Assembly (NCBI GenBank): GCA_902806575.1
Contig: CADCXD010000009.1
Coordinates: forward strand, 2,108,001-2,172,000
DNA length: 64,000 bases
Reading direction: 5' to 3'
Source of the DNA: Jackrogersella multiformis
Taxonomy: Eukaryota > Ascomycota > Sordariomycetes > Xylariales > Hypoxylaceae
Made by a program: the position numbers and the translations under genes. The first letter of the stretch is position 1; each line of letters starts with the position of its first letter. The notes below the pieces were generated by a model that saw nothing but the letters and a program-made list of their open reading frames with translations, searched no databases and was not told the origin of the DNA. This document shows positions 1 through 9,912 of the stretch, piece by piece.

Positions 1-1090
1 CGCGGAGGACGGCTCGCCGCCCCAGCCGACCTACACCGACAAGCCCGAGACCTACGAGCGCCCCGTCGTCGCCCACCCCGTCCACATCACCGACGTGCGC
101 GGCCGCGAGTCCCAGTACACGCTCGACGGCAACGGGTTCCAGTACGTCCCCCACGTGGCCCAGGAGAAGGACTTCGCCGACGACGAGCACATCAAGGCCG
201 TCTACTACCCCGAGACCGAGCAGCTGCTCAAGGACGTGTAGGTGTTTGCCCCTGTCGTCAGCACTCGTAATAGCTATATTACGTAACATCAAACATCAAA
301 CAACATATGATGACTATGTGATATGCAGAGCGGACTGCTAACGTCTAACACCACACACAGCACCGGCGCGTCTAAGATCTTCATCTTCGACCACACGATC
401 CGCCGCCAGCCCGCGGACCAGCGTGGCTCGGCCGATATCGCCAAGGCGCTCCGGGGCCCCGTGAACCGCGTCCACATCGACCAGTCGTACGAAGCCTCGC
501 TGTCCCGCGTGCCGCACCACCTGCCGGCCGAGGAAGCCTCGGAGCTCCTCAAGGGCCGCGTCCAGATCATCAATGTGTGGAGGCCTATCAAGACCGTCCT
601 CCGAGATCCGTATGACTCCCCTCCCCTTTCTCGCTCTCTTCCACTTCCTCGCCCCTTTTTTCTTTTCCTCTTTTCCTTCTTCCTTCATATACATACCTAT
701 ATGCCTATATAAAACAACAACAATACCAACCCCCCATCCCCAAACCGTAACAAATATTCCCAGCCCGGCTAACCCGGTCCCTGCAGCCTCGCCATCGCGG
801 ACGCCTTCTCGGTCGGCGAGGATGAGCTGGTGCCGATCGCGCTGATCTACCCGAACCGGCGGGGCGAGACGTTCGCGGTGCGGCACGCGCCGGGCCACCG
901 GTGGTACTACAAGAGCGGGCTGACGCCGCAGGAGGTGCTGCTGATCAAGTGCTTCGACTCCAAGACGGACGGCCGCGCCCGCCGCGTCCCGCACACCGCC
1001 TTCTCCGACCCGCGCGCCGCCGACGACGTCCCCTCCCGCGAGAGCATCGAGGTCCGCGCCTTGGTCTTCCACCCCGAGGATCGCGACTAG
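1..1090 (+). CDS. CmcJ/NvfI-like oxidoreductase (GA4-desaturase/AsaB family), 5' end outside window
   Basis: The gene enters from the left edge already in frame. Exons are <1-237, 361-609 and 787-1090, with GT-AG introns; joined, they give one continuous reading frame. Family hallmarks are FIFDHTIRR shortly after the first junction, NVWRPIKTVLRDP across the second, then IYPNRRGETF, HAPGHRWYYKSGLTPQEVLL and a KCFDSKTDGRARRVPHTAF block near the end. This pattern belongs to the fungal CmcJ/NvfI family (AsaB-like hydroxylase/desaturases and 7-alpha-cephem-methoxylase-related proteins). Members act as Fe(II)/2-oxoglutarate-type oxidoreductases, often in secondary metabolism; the His of FDHT could be a metal ligand, which is inference. 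Substrate is unknown. The neighbouring genes in view are housekeeping, so any cluster would lie to the left of the window. The true start is not visible. Confidence 0.85.
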
Positions 1091-1677
1091 GAGCGGAGGC
1101 AAGTATTGGGATAGGGACGGGGATAGGGGAGGGATGTGATGCGATGCTGCGAAAGTGTACGCTGGGATATCATGTGTGTACGCTTCGAGGCGGAGGAATG
1201 GTTAGGGTAGATTGTCAAATTAACTGGATTGTATACGACTCTATTGTCAAAATATCCTGCCTTAATGGTCTGCACTTGATTGAAACTTGTGATATTGAAG
1301 AAATCTGGGAATATCTATTTCTGCTGAGTAGTACCTCTCTCATACTATGTTGTAGTATTTGGGCGCAACAAGAAGTTAAGTTAAGAAAGGTATATTTGGA
1401 TTTCGAATAGGGGCAGGCGCTGATCCCTGAACGTAAGACACTTTTCAATCCTAGAATATAGACCCAACCCATCTATTCACCTTACAAATGCTCAACCGTC
1501 GAACACCCCGAGATAATAACATCAATATATCGATAAATTTTAAAATCGCGCCTGTCTTAGATATCTTAAACGCCGGTTCAATGCAATCCGTTCATATGTA
1601 CCCCTATCTGTTCCGGCACACTTTTCCCTCCCCTCTACCCTCTACCCCCTATCCCAACTCCTAGTACCCAGCACCCC
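1091..1677. other. Intergenic, between two convergent genes
   Basis: This holds the 3' flanks of the CmcJ-like gene and of MET1. The part next to MET1 is pyrimidine-rich (runs of CCCTCTACC type). I see no credible gene or RNA here. Confidence 0.6.
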
Positions 1678-3502
1678 CTACTCACCCCCCTTCCCCAAAT
1701 CCAAATCCGAACCCAACTCCACCCTCACCCCCTCTCCCTCAAACTCCATCCCCCTAAACCCCTCCTCGACGACCCAAGCGCGGCCCCTCTCGAGCGGGTT
1801 CAGGAACGCGCAGGCGTCGCCGACGACCAGCAGGCCGGGCGGGCGGCTGCCCTCCTGCTGGACGGCCTCGGCGACGCGGTTCAGCGTGGTGCGGATGACG
1901 CGCTGGTCGGGGCAGCTGGCGCGCTCGACCACGGCGCAGGGCGTGCTCCGCGGCCAGAGCGTGCGCCGCGGGGGGGCTGTTGCCCTTCCCTCTCCCTCTC
2001 CCTCTCCCTCTCCCTCTCCCTCTCCCACGCCACCTTCCCCCCCCTCCCCAACCTCGCTCTCCAACCACGCCGTCAGCTCCGCGACCAACCCGTCGATACG
2101 ATGCAGCGCCATGAGAAACACCACGGTGCGGGAAGTCACGTACTCGGGCGGAGCAGGGGGCTTTCCCTTCTTACCGGTGCCGGTGCAGACGAGGACCTGG
2201 TCGGCGACGTCGCGCTGGGTAGGGGGGATACCAGCGAGCAAGGGCGCAGCAAGGGCGGACGTAAGGCCGGGCAGCACGACCACGCATGCGCCCAGGCCGC
2301 GGGCGCGGAAGAACGCGACCTCCTCGCCGCCGCGGCCGTAGACGTAGGGGTCGCCCTGCTTGAGGCGCAGCACGGTCTTGCCGTCGCGCGCGGCGGCGGC
2401 GGCCAGGTCCTGCAGCTCGGCCTGGGCCGCGTCCGCGTTGCCCGGGAACTTGCGCGCGATGTGCACGGGCGTGCGGCGCGGGATCAGGTCCAGCACCGCC
2501 GACGGCACTAGCTTGTCCGCCAGCACTAGGTCTGCCGCCTGCATGGCCTTGTAGGTCGCGCGCGTCAGCATGTCCGGGTGCCCGGGGCCGGAGCCGGCGA
2601 GGATGATGCGGCCGCGGGGGGTGGGGGTGGTGGAGGCGGACTTCCCGAGTTCGCTGGCGCTGGCGGGCCCGAGGTCCGAGTAGGAGTGCAGGATGTTGGA
2701 TACGTCGTCGTCGGTGATGGCCGCTAGGCGCTTGAGCGGCCAGTACTCGCATATCTGGCTGAGCCAGCGCATGCGCCTGGTCTTCGCGGCGTCTAGGTCT
2801 GCTTCCGTGACCAGCTTGTTGAAACTAGCTGATTGGTCGGTGGAGTCGTCGACGTCGTCTCCGTCTGCTACAGCCACGTGAAGCAGATGGTCCTCCTCTT
2901 GTATCTTCCTCCGCACCTCGCCTAATCGCAGACAAGCAGCGCCCAGGTTCGGCGGCAACGAAGCGGCTACCTCGCGGCGTATCCTAGACGCCAGCTTGCA
3001 CCCGCGGCCGTTCGTCGTTATGCCGATCTGCAGCGGACCGTCGACGTGTGTGGACAGGAGAGAAAATGTACACAGGTGAGGCGCATCGACGACGTTTACG
3101 GGGATGCGGTTTCGTTTGCAGAGTCTCGATATGTGTGCGCCTATATTGCTTGTTCAGTATTAAAGGCGCAAAGGACCAATTTCGGCGACGAGCCGTACTC
3201 AATGGTTCCCTAGGCCCAGATGTTACGAACACGGCGTCGACCACATAGCCGACGTCCTCCCTTCCGAGAGTGAACAGATACTCGTTCTGGAATTCCTCTT
3301 TCACCCATTTTACTTGGCCGTCATCTATGCGCTTCTGTAGCGCATAGTGTAGCTCTGATGTCTCTGGCACAATCAAAATCGGCGATGCGCCGGCGCTTAA
3401 AGACTGACCGCACCGCGCTGCTGCGAGAGGGTTCGAGCCGACGATCAAGTGAATATGGGAACGGGCATCCGTCGCCGTCAGCATAGATACGTGGCTAGTC
3501 AT
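1678..3502 (-). CDS. MET1: Uroporphyrinogen-III C-methyltransferase / siroheme synthase Met1
   Basis: Two exons (3199-3502 and 1678-3140) join across a 58-bp intron (donor GTACGG, acceptor ATAG) to give 588 aa. The N-terminal third is a CysG/Met8-like Rossmann region (HLIVGSNPLAAARC, later PVNVVDAPHLC and NGRGCKLASRIRREVAA). The C-terminal part is the SUMT methyltransferase: GSGPGHPDMLT, ADLVLADKLV, LRLKQGDPYVYGRGGEE, and VVLPGLTSALAAPLLAGIP. It converts uroporphyrinogen III to precorrin-2 with two SAM, feeding siroheme for sulfite and nitrite reductases. The start is the ATG that opens the exon just before the Rossmann strand, as in other fungal Met1 proteins. An unusual Gly-Glu dipeptide run sits in the C-terminal third, encoded by a hexanucleotide repeat. 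Confidence 0.93.
1988..2026. repeat. CCCTCT hexanucleotide microsatellite inside MET1
   Basis: About six and a half tandem CCCTCT units on the plus strand, read on the minus strand as GAGGGA codons giving a (Gly-Glu)n run. It keeps frame because the unit is 6 bp. It lies in a loop-like insertion of the SUMT domain between the LMALHRIDGLVAEL helix and the PCAVVERASCPDQRV segment. Confidence 0.85.
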
Positions 3503-4426
3503 TATCGTCTCTGTCTTCCTCTAGCATGCTCGTGGCATGGAAACCAGTCGATTTTCCTCTTCGCAGTGTCCTCTTCGCAACGCGCACAACACCTGCAGTG
3601 GGAGGTGAAGTCAGGGGGGCCTTTTTATTATGATCAAATACCTACACCTTGGTAGTTAAGTAGGAAGAATTATATAGAAGAAGAAGAGAGGATCACGGAG
3701 GGAATAAGTTAATATTAGTATTAGTCATGGTGAACGATACTTACTTATGTATTACTCTCCAGAAAAAAAAAAGAATAAAAAAAAACTTTTAGGAATAAGA
3801 TATAACTAGCGATGTCGCCATGCGCGGCGCCGCGGGAAACTCTAGGGCTCTTTCAATTCTTTAAAAAGGTCGAGACCGATTCCCGGCATTTTAGCATCTC
3901 CTGAAAAGTTTTAGCGGGTCTTTAGACGGCCATGAAGGGGCATTTCTCTGACGCAATCGCGCTTGATGATGGTATCCAGCCAATCACAAGCAAGCTTTTA
4001 GATATAACTTTTATCGCCGCAGACCGACTTCCGCGGACCCTGATAGGAGATCTGTAAGTCATCTTACATTATCTAGGTAGGTAGGTATATCTTACATATC
4101 GCATTTTAGATATTAATAAATTTATATCTTAATGGATAGGTAGATCTTACTCATCCATGTGTGAGTATGACATGTATGAGTATGAGTATGGCACATGTCC
4201 TTTAAACATCAAGTCTCACTTGAGAGCTCACTTGATTACTAGTGATAGTGCTGGGTGTCTTATGGTTACAATTCCGGAACCAAAGTCGTTTATACTCATA
4301 TACAAATGAATGCATACACCTACGTACCTAGGTAGGTAGATATACCCCATAGCAATGCATTTTCCCAGTAGATTCATACAAACTTTTCGTCTCATCAACG
4401 CGCACAATACGAGAGCGACAGCATGC
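3503..4426. other. Intergenic: MET1 upstream region and RSM22 3' flank
   Basis: About 920 bp with no supported gene. It contains A-rich runs near 3760-3790, a GC-rich patch (GCGGCGCCGCGG) near 3824, and TAGGTAGGTA-type units near 4075-4090 and 4320-4340. The MET1 promoter should lie in the first few hundred bases. Confidence 0.5.
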
Positions 4427-6910
4427 TTATGTGAACCCGTCATCCTGGAGCTCCTTCAGCAGGTTCTCAACCTGCATCTTCTTCCCGCCCTTTGTCCTTC
4501 TGGGGGGCGGGCCGCGCGCGTTTCTCTTCTCGCGGGCGCTGTATATGCCGCCGTTGTCGGCCTCGAGGTTGATCACCCGGTGCTTCCCCCCTCCCTTGGC
4601 GGCGCGAGATCGCACGCCGCCGTCGTCAGGCGCCTCGCCTCCTTTTCCGAGCCGAATGTTGCGGCCCGTCCTGGTCTTGGCGCCCAAGGCCCATAGATCT
4701 CCCCACCGCGCTTTGCGCGCGTCGTGGTAGGCCACCCTGCTAAAGCTCTTGGGGATTACCCACCTCTCGATTTTCCCCGCCGGCGTGCAGAGGTCGAGAG
4801 TCACGTGGCCGTGCCGCTTGAGAGGGGGGAGGATGTTCCGAGGGAGTGATAGCGGGTTTGGCATTTCCGCGGCTTTCTCATAGCCCTGGAAAGCGCGGTC
4901 GACCGCATGGCTATTCTGTATGGGGACAACGACTGGTGTCATATCTGGTAGCTTTCCACGTTGAATGGCGACAAAGCTGAAGTTGATGTCTTCGTGATTA
5001 CGGTGTGAAGCTCCAAGAACCTGTTGGTGAAACGGCGGGCGAATAAATCGTTGGCTAAAATGGCAGAAATCCTTGCGTCCACTACTGAGCCCAGGTGTTA
5101 GATACATAGGACATGCCTTGTGGTTCGTACAAGGAGCAATGATCATGCCCCTTTCACGAGCCCGGCGCTCTTCAACCTCGATCGCTTCAGGTTGGGGATC
5201 CGAGTTGTGCGAGACGATAAACTCGTTGAGCAACCGGGAACGAACATCCGCCACAGCCTCGAAGCCCCGTGGATGACCTTTCTCCAAGAAGATGATGACG
5301 CCACCTTCAGGAGACAGAAATTCCCATAGATTATCCAGCAGAGCCTTGCGTTGAAATCCTTCCTTCAGAGGCATTAAGAGATGGGAGGCGATGATGATGT
5401 CGAACGATTTCCTGGGCTGCGGCTTTTCACCGCCATCCAACATTTTATCATGCTCGCCAGAGTGCAAATAGTCGGGTAGTCGTGGGAGGAACGTAGTGTT
5501 ATGGAGAAGATGCGAGATTCGTTGGCGTAGCTTTTCAGATCCAATCACCACCGTCTTCTTTCCCGGGGGCCCGTGTCTGGGCCTTTTACCTCCTTCGGAC
5601 ATGAGGTCCCACTCGGCCTGCAGAACTTGCTGCCAGGCTATCAGACCAGCCCCGCCGGCACCATAATCGAGCACGCGAGGACCTTCGCCGTTTCCTCTGG
5701 ATATAAGCTTAGAGACCCATTCCGAGCCAAGACGTTTTCGGACCTCAACCAATATACTCATCACGGATGAGTACATTCCCGGTAGGTTTGTCGCGATGTA
5801 AGCATCGGCTTCGATCTCACTCATCTTGTGATGACCCGCCTCCATGGCCACTGGTTTCTGCCCCAATATTTTTATTGGCATGGGGGTAGCAACTGAGTGA
5901 GGAAGACCAGGACCGCCGAATGCCTTCTCTGCGGCTTCCTTAATATGCTTGGTATCTGTTCGGTCGAGCAAGCCCTTGATTGGGTCAATAAAATCCAGCC
6001 TGGGAAGAAAGAGAGTGTAAGGGCTAGTTTTGAATTGACCCATTCTCGTAAACTCGTGAAAACGACTAGCCGGCTGGAACTGAAATGTCGCATCCGGTTC
6101 GCCTTCATCATCATCATCTTCTTCCTCATCCTCATCCTCCTCTTGTTCTTCTTCGTCGATTTCTTCCTCTTCGGCCGCTCGTAAGTTGGCGATCTCAAAA
6201 TCTCTTTGCAACTTCAAGAGGGCGTTGTACTCTCGTTCGCTCTTAGCCACGGCATTTATATAATTCAATCCAGCTTCAGACGGCAAGTCTTGTGATGCCA
6301 CCTCATCTTCCGCGAGGGGATCTACTGCCTCTTCCGAAGCTTGGAGAGACTCAGGGATCTCGTCTTCGTAAACGAATTCCACTTCTCCATCATCTGTCTC
6401 CCGCAATGCTAGTACTTTGCCTGACGGGTCGCGCGGCAGGTCTTCTTCGGCAACTAGATCTTCGGGAACCAAATTAGATACCGGCATGCCTACGTCTGCT
6501 GGCTGTGTTTCTCGCAAAGGCGCGCCATATAGTCGTTCATATAGCTTGTATTCTTCTTCGTTCAAATAGCCTTTTGGCAGAGTATCGCCGAATGTGTGTT
6601 TCGCCTGCCGTACTATGGTTTCAATATCTTCTGGAGTCGGTACATTATTTTCAGGCTGCACATCATTTTCAGGCTGCACATCATTTTCAGGCTGTACATC
6701 TTGGAGCTTGGGCTTTGTCGTCGAGAAGAAGCGCGCATTGCTTTTTCGACCAGATGGCAGAGCTCTAACACTCGAGGGGATCGGTCGGGATAGTGTTCGT
6801 GGTGGGTTGGGGCGTAGATTGACAAGGCAATTTTCAAATAAATTGAGAAGTCGGAGTCTGCATTGAGGACAAGGTCCCTGAGTCCTCGCTGCGGACAGCA
6901 TTGTGTGCAT
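4427..6910 (-). CDS. RSM22: Mitochondrial small-subunit methyltransferase-like protein Rsm22
   Basis: A single long exon of about 828 aa. The middle carries a Rossmann methyltransferase-like core (RVLDYGAGGAGLIAW, then a segment FDIIIASHLLMPL and GGVIIFLEKGHPRGFEAV). It is followed by the diagnostic Rsm22/METTL17 cysteine segment APCTNHKACPMY...FCHFSQRF. In the METTL17 family these cysteines bind an iron-sulfur cluster; the protein assists mitochondrial 37S ribosome assembly. The N-terminus is basic and hydroxylated, as expected for mitochondrial import, followed by long acidic stretches (EEEEIDEEEQEEDEDEEEDDDDEGE). The frame is open a little further upstream but only with a TTG; the first ATG is chosen here, and a second in-frame ATG three codons later (MLSAAR) is equally plausible. 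Clustered near the N-terminus are three PENDVQ-type repeats. Confidence 0.88.
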   Translation of the reverse strand: MHTMLSAARTQGPCPQCRLRLLNLFENCLVNLRPNPPRTLSRPIPSSVRALPSGRKSNARFFSTTKPKLQDVQPENDVQPENDVQPENNVPTPEDIETIVRQAKHTFGDTLPKGYLNEEEYKLYERLYGAPLRETQPADVGMPVSNLVPEDLVAEEDLPRDPSGKVLALRETDDGEVEFVYEDEIPESLQASEEAVDPLAEDEVASQDLPSEAGLNYINAVAKSEREYNALLKLQRDFEIANLRAAEEEEIDEEEQEEDEDEEEDDDDEGEPDATFQFQPASRFHEFTRMGQFKTSPYTLFLPRLDFIDPIKGLLDRTDTKHIKEAAEKAFGGPGLPHSVATPMPIKILGQKPVAMEAGHHKMSEIEADAYIATNLPGMYSSVMSILVEVRKRLGSEWVSKLISRGNGEGPRVLDYGAGGAGLIAWQQVLQAEWDLMSEGGKRPRHGPPGKKTVVIGSEKLRQRISHLLHNTTFLPRLPDYLHSGEHDKMLDGGEKPQPRKSFDIIIASHLLMPLKEGFQRKALLDNLWEFLSPEGGVIIFLEKGHPRGFEAVADVRSRLLNEFIVSHNSDPQPEAIEVEERRARERGMIIAPCTNHKACPMYLTPGLSSGRKDFCHFSQRFIRPPFHQQVLGASHRNHEDINFSFVAIQRGKLPDMTPVVVPIQNSHAVDRAFQGYEKAAEMPNPLSLPRNILPPLKRHGHVTLDLCTPAGKIERWVIPKSFSRVAYHDARKARWGDLWALGAKTRTGRNIRLGKGGEAPDDGGVRSRAAKGGGKHRVINLEADNGGIYSAREKRNARGPPPRRTKGGKKMQVENLLKELQDDGFT
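6647..6700. repeat. Three 18-bp tandem repeats in RSM22
   Basis: Three units of ATTTTCAGGCTGCACATC, the last with one or two changes. On the coding strand they encode repeated DVQPEN hexapeptides just after the mitochondrial presequence. Frame is preserved, so copy number could vary without harm. Confidence 0.9.
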
Positions 6911-7350
6911 ACAAATTTGTACCTTTAGAAGCAAAAAGGTTGGATTATGTAGAAGTAACAGCGAGTATTAGAATATTCATTGGCAATTAAGAATTTCATC
7001 ATAGAAATTTTAGACGCTAACTCGAGCACCCTTGATCATCCCCATCCACTAAACCGACAGCTATTGTAATGCGACTCCACAGCCCCTCATGCACAAGCTC
7101 CAGGTACCATATACAGTGGATAAGTTACTGATAAGTTACTGATAAGAATTGATACGTACCTCCAGCTTCCCAGGCTATCCCCTGTCCAGGCTAGGTACCT
7201 AGGTACATGTATATAAGCCAACAAGCATCTATGGATGAATGATGCATTTGTTCATCTCAAGATGCCAAGTTATAACTATGGATTCCCTTTGTTCTTCTTT
7301 TTCTTTATTTTTTCATAAGCTTTCCGGATCCCCTCAGCACATCCATTGGA
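6911..7350. other. Intergenic: RSM22 promoter and thioredoxin 3' flank
   Basis: About 440 bp. There is a tandem GATAAGTTACT near 7120-7145 and palindromic CCTAGGTACCTAGG-type units near 7190-7205. No ORF is supported. Confidence 0.45.
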
Positions 7351-8160
7351 TTAACTAAGGTCAGCCAATGTCCTTACTCCACTAGACCGAGCAGAACCAC
7401 CCTGTGCGCCAGCTTTTTGCCCCTTAACTTGAATCGGTGTAGGTGGTGCTCTGGGACTGTTGACATTGAAGTGGGACTTCTCGGCCGCTTTGTAGGCATC
7501 GAACTAGGCGGTTTTGTTAGCATTATATAATTGAAGTATTTCGAAAATAAAAGGACCAGATGTGCAATAGAAAGCTTACCGAGAAGAGTGAGACGAAGTA
7601 GAGTCCAAAGAATGTCAAGATGGCGTTGAAGAAATTGAACGGGCTAAACCTCCAGTGGGGCCTGCCGCCAAAAGCCTGACCACTTCTCCTCGCAGGCGCG
7701 CCAGAGGAAGATTCGCCTCCCAGTGTTCGTCCAGGGGTCTTAAACGACGCGCCCGGCGCGGTTGTAACAGCTAGCTTGACGGCCTTGTCGACGGCGGAAG
7801 TCAGGGCCGGCGGGTTCGCGCCTTGGATCGTCTCGATCACGGAGCCGTTCTTGAAGATGAGGAAGGTAGGCATGGCGCGCACGCCGTGGGCCTGGGCGAT
7901 AGGTTGTTGGTTGTCGACGTTAACCTTGCAGAAGGTAATCTTGCCCGGTTTGGAGTACTTGGTCGCGAGCGACTCGAAGGTGGGCGCGATCATCTTGCAA
8001 GGGCCGCACCAGTCGGCATAGACTTGAGATCATTTGTAAGCGGCTATGTCGGATAGCAACAATGCGACAGGAGAGGTAGAGACTTACAGTCTGTGACCAC
8101 GATGGTTGAAGATCCCAAGATGCGTTGCCACTCATTTTGCGAGCTGATGTTTACCGTCAT
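7351..8160 (-). CDS. Thioredoxin with C-terminal membrane tail
   Basis: Three exons (8088-8160, 7580-8022, 7351-7503) sum to 222 aa. The active site WCGPCK is created directly after the first splice (FYADWCGPCKMIAP), followed by the thioredoxin-fold elements FCKVNVDNQQPIA, the cis-Pro loop RAMPTFLIFKNG and a last helix. Past residue 105 it departs from ordinary small thioredoxins. There is a Ser/Gly-rich linker, then a hydrophobic stretch (FNFFNAILTFFGLYFVSLF) and a polar tail ending in VRTLADLS. That tail architecture suggests a membrane-anchored oxidoreductase with the Trx domain on one side; which membrane is unknown. The last exon is short and easy to miss, since the frame of exon 2 runs 19 codons past the donor. 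Confidence 0.9.
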
Positions 8161-8660
8161 TTTGGCGATTTATTTTTGCTATATAGGTGCCTAGGTATGT
8201 TTGTTTTGTATCGTCGATGGTGGACGTCGAATCAATAGGTACTCGTTGGAATGGTTGAATGGTTGACGGGAAGGTGGTTTAGTTTAGCCAGGTGGATCCT
8301 TGGCCGATGACGAAAAGGGACCCTGACATAAAAGCTGGCCAGATCTATATGTACTTCGGTACTTAGGTACTTAGACTATCGTGCACTACTGGTACCTAGC
8401 CGTTATTTACGAGAACCGTTTATCCGTTTATTATGTTTTATTTAATTCAACGTTTGTGCCTAGGTACCTACGTATTATATTTGAAAGGTGGTAAGTGGGG
8501 CGGTGAGTTTTCTGCCGGTAAAATATTTCTAAAGGTTAATTTCAACTTGTAATTTTTATTTTTTATCCAATGTGAAATGCGATACGTCTACATTTCAAAG
8601 GACGATTTTATTAATACCTACCCAGGTACCTAGTAACTTCTATCATATTTCATATTTACA
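8161..8660. other. Divergent promoter region, thioredoxin / SPOUT methyltransferase
   Basis: A 500-bp, AT-rich space between two divergent start codons. It is rich in GGTACCTAGG and CCTAGGTACC units (near 8360, 8390, 8455-8470 and 8618-8632). It should contain both promoters; no specific site can be assigned. Confidence 0.5.
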
Positions 8661-9809
8661 ATGTCGAACTATGAACATGACAGGCAAAAGGTAAGTGAGT
8701 CTTATTTGATATTCCGTCAATTTGAGTCTAATCATACCTACTTAATCTAAAGAAACGCCGACTCACAAAAGACGGCGATTACGTGGATACATCTAAACCG
8801 AGTGCCTTCTTCAAGCCAGCTGGAGGTCGAGAATGGACTATCTCGGTAGCTATTCCGGGAAGCGTCCTTTCAACGTGAGTCTTATTTCTACTGCGAACCC
8901 TATTGGACATTGTACTGATTACTTCATAGCTGCCGGCGTGATGACCAACGCACTGGCATCGTCTCGCACTTAGCCCGTGCACTCGCTGTCTTCAGTATAG
9001 ATGAAGTAGTCATCTTCGATGATTCTCACCCAGACACACGTGCTAGGAATATTGATCCTGCAAGCTACACGGGTGATGTCGATCCTTGTGGCTATCTTGA
9101 CCATCTTCTACAGTATCTAGAAATGCCACCCTTCATGCGCAGAACCTTGCTGCCAATACATCCGAACTTAAAAGGCGCTGGCCTCATGGCAAGTTTGGAT
9201 ATGCCTTCGCATCCGCATTCAACCGATTGGCTACCTTACTGTGAAGGTGTGACAGTTGGAGGAACACCGAAGGGTGGAAAAGGTACGCTGGTCGACGTCG
9301 GTAGAAAGGAGCTAGTGACAATCAGTCACGAGGTTCCGCCCAAGGCTCGTATTACTGTTCAGATCGACGACAACGACTTTTCTATGGCAGAACCAGTAGA
9401 CCCCAGTATACCGCGCACCGAAGGTGGTTACTATTGGGGCTACTCTGTAAGGCGCTGTGATTCGCTTGCGAATGTCTTTGAAGGGTGTGCTTATGAGGGA
9501 GGATACGATATGAGCATCGGCACATCAGAGCGTGGCCTTTCGATACCCGAGGCTTTTCCCGACAAGAAGAAAAAGGACGCTACAACATTCAATCATCTTC
9601 TCATCGTCTTCGGCGGTCCTCGAGGTCTCGAGTATGCAGCAGAAAATGATTCGCAGTTGAATGGCATGGGAATTGTGAGGGGAAGAACGAAGGAGCTGTT
9701 CGACCATTGGGTCAACATCTTACCAGGACAAGGAAGCAGGACTATCAGGACGGATGAGGCGCTATTCATTGGGTTGTCAGGTCTGAGGAAGATATGGGAT
9801 GGAAGATAG
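8661..9809 (+). CDS. SPOUT-family RNA methyltransferase (SPOUT1/C9orf114, YMR310C-type)
   Basis: Three exons (8661-8690, 8753-8874, 8930-9809) give 343 aa. The first exon is only ten codons (MSNYEHDRQK). The second starts the fold with a basic KRRLTKDG segment and WTISVAIPGSVLST. The third continues HLARALAVFSIDEVVIFDD, PPFMRRTLLPIHPNLKGAG and, near the end, the SPOUT knot region LLIVFGGPRGLEYAAEND with INILPGQGSRTIRTDEAL. This organisation matches the eukaryotic SPOUT1 family, whose members methylate rRNA using SAM bound in a trefoil knot. The protein has nuclear/nucleolar type basic sequence at the N-terminus. Stop is 103 bp from the convergent VAO-like gene. Confidence 0.88.
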
Positions 9810-9912
9810 ACGGGCGACCTACAGGACCACTAGGAATTAGGGAGACTACGTTTTGCGGGCAAGCAACCGATACCCTGTTTGTTATTGATGTTTATGGTTG
9901 ATTCTGCTTATC

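Noticed and set aside
338..1102. 254-codon minus-strand frame across the CmcJ-like gene.
   Set aside because: Shadow of a GC-rich gene on the other strand; it spans two of its introns and lacks any domain.
2171..2752. 193-codon minus-strand frame in MET1.
   Set aside because: Arg/Pro/Ala-rich shadow in the wrong frame of the methyltransferase exon.
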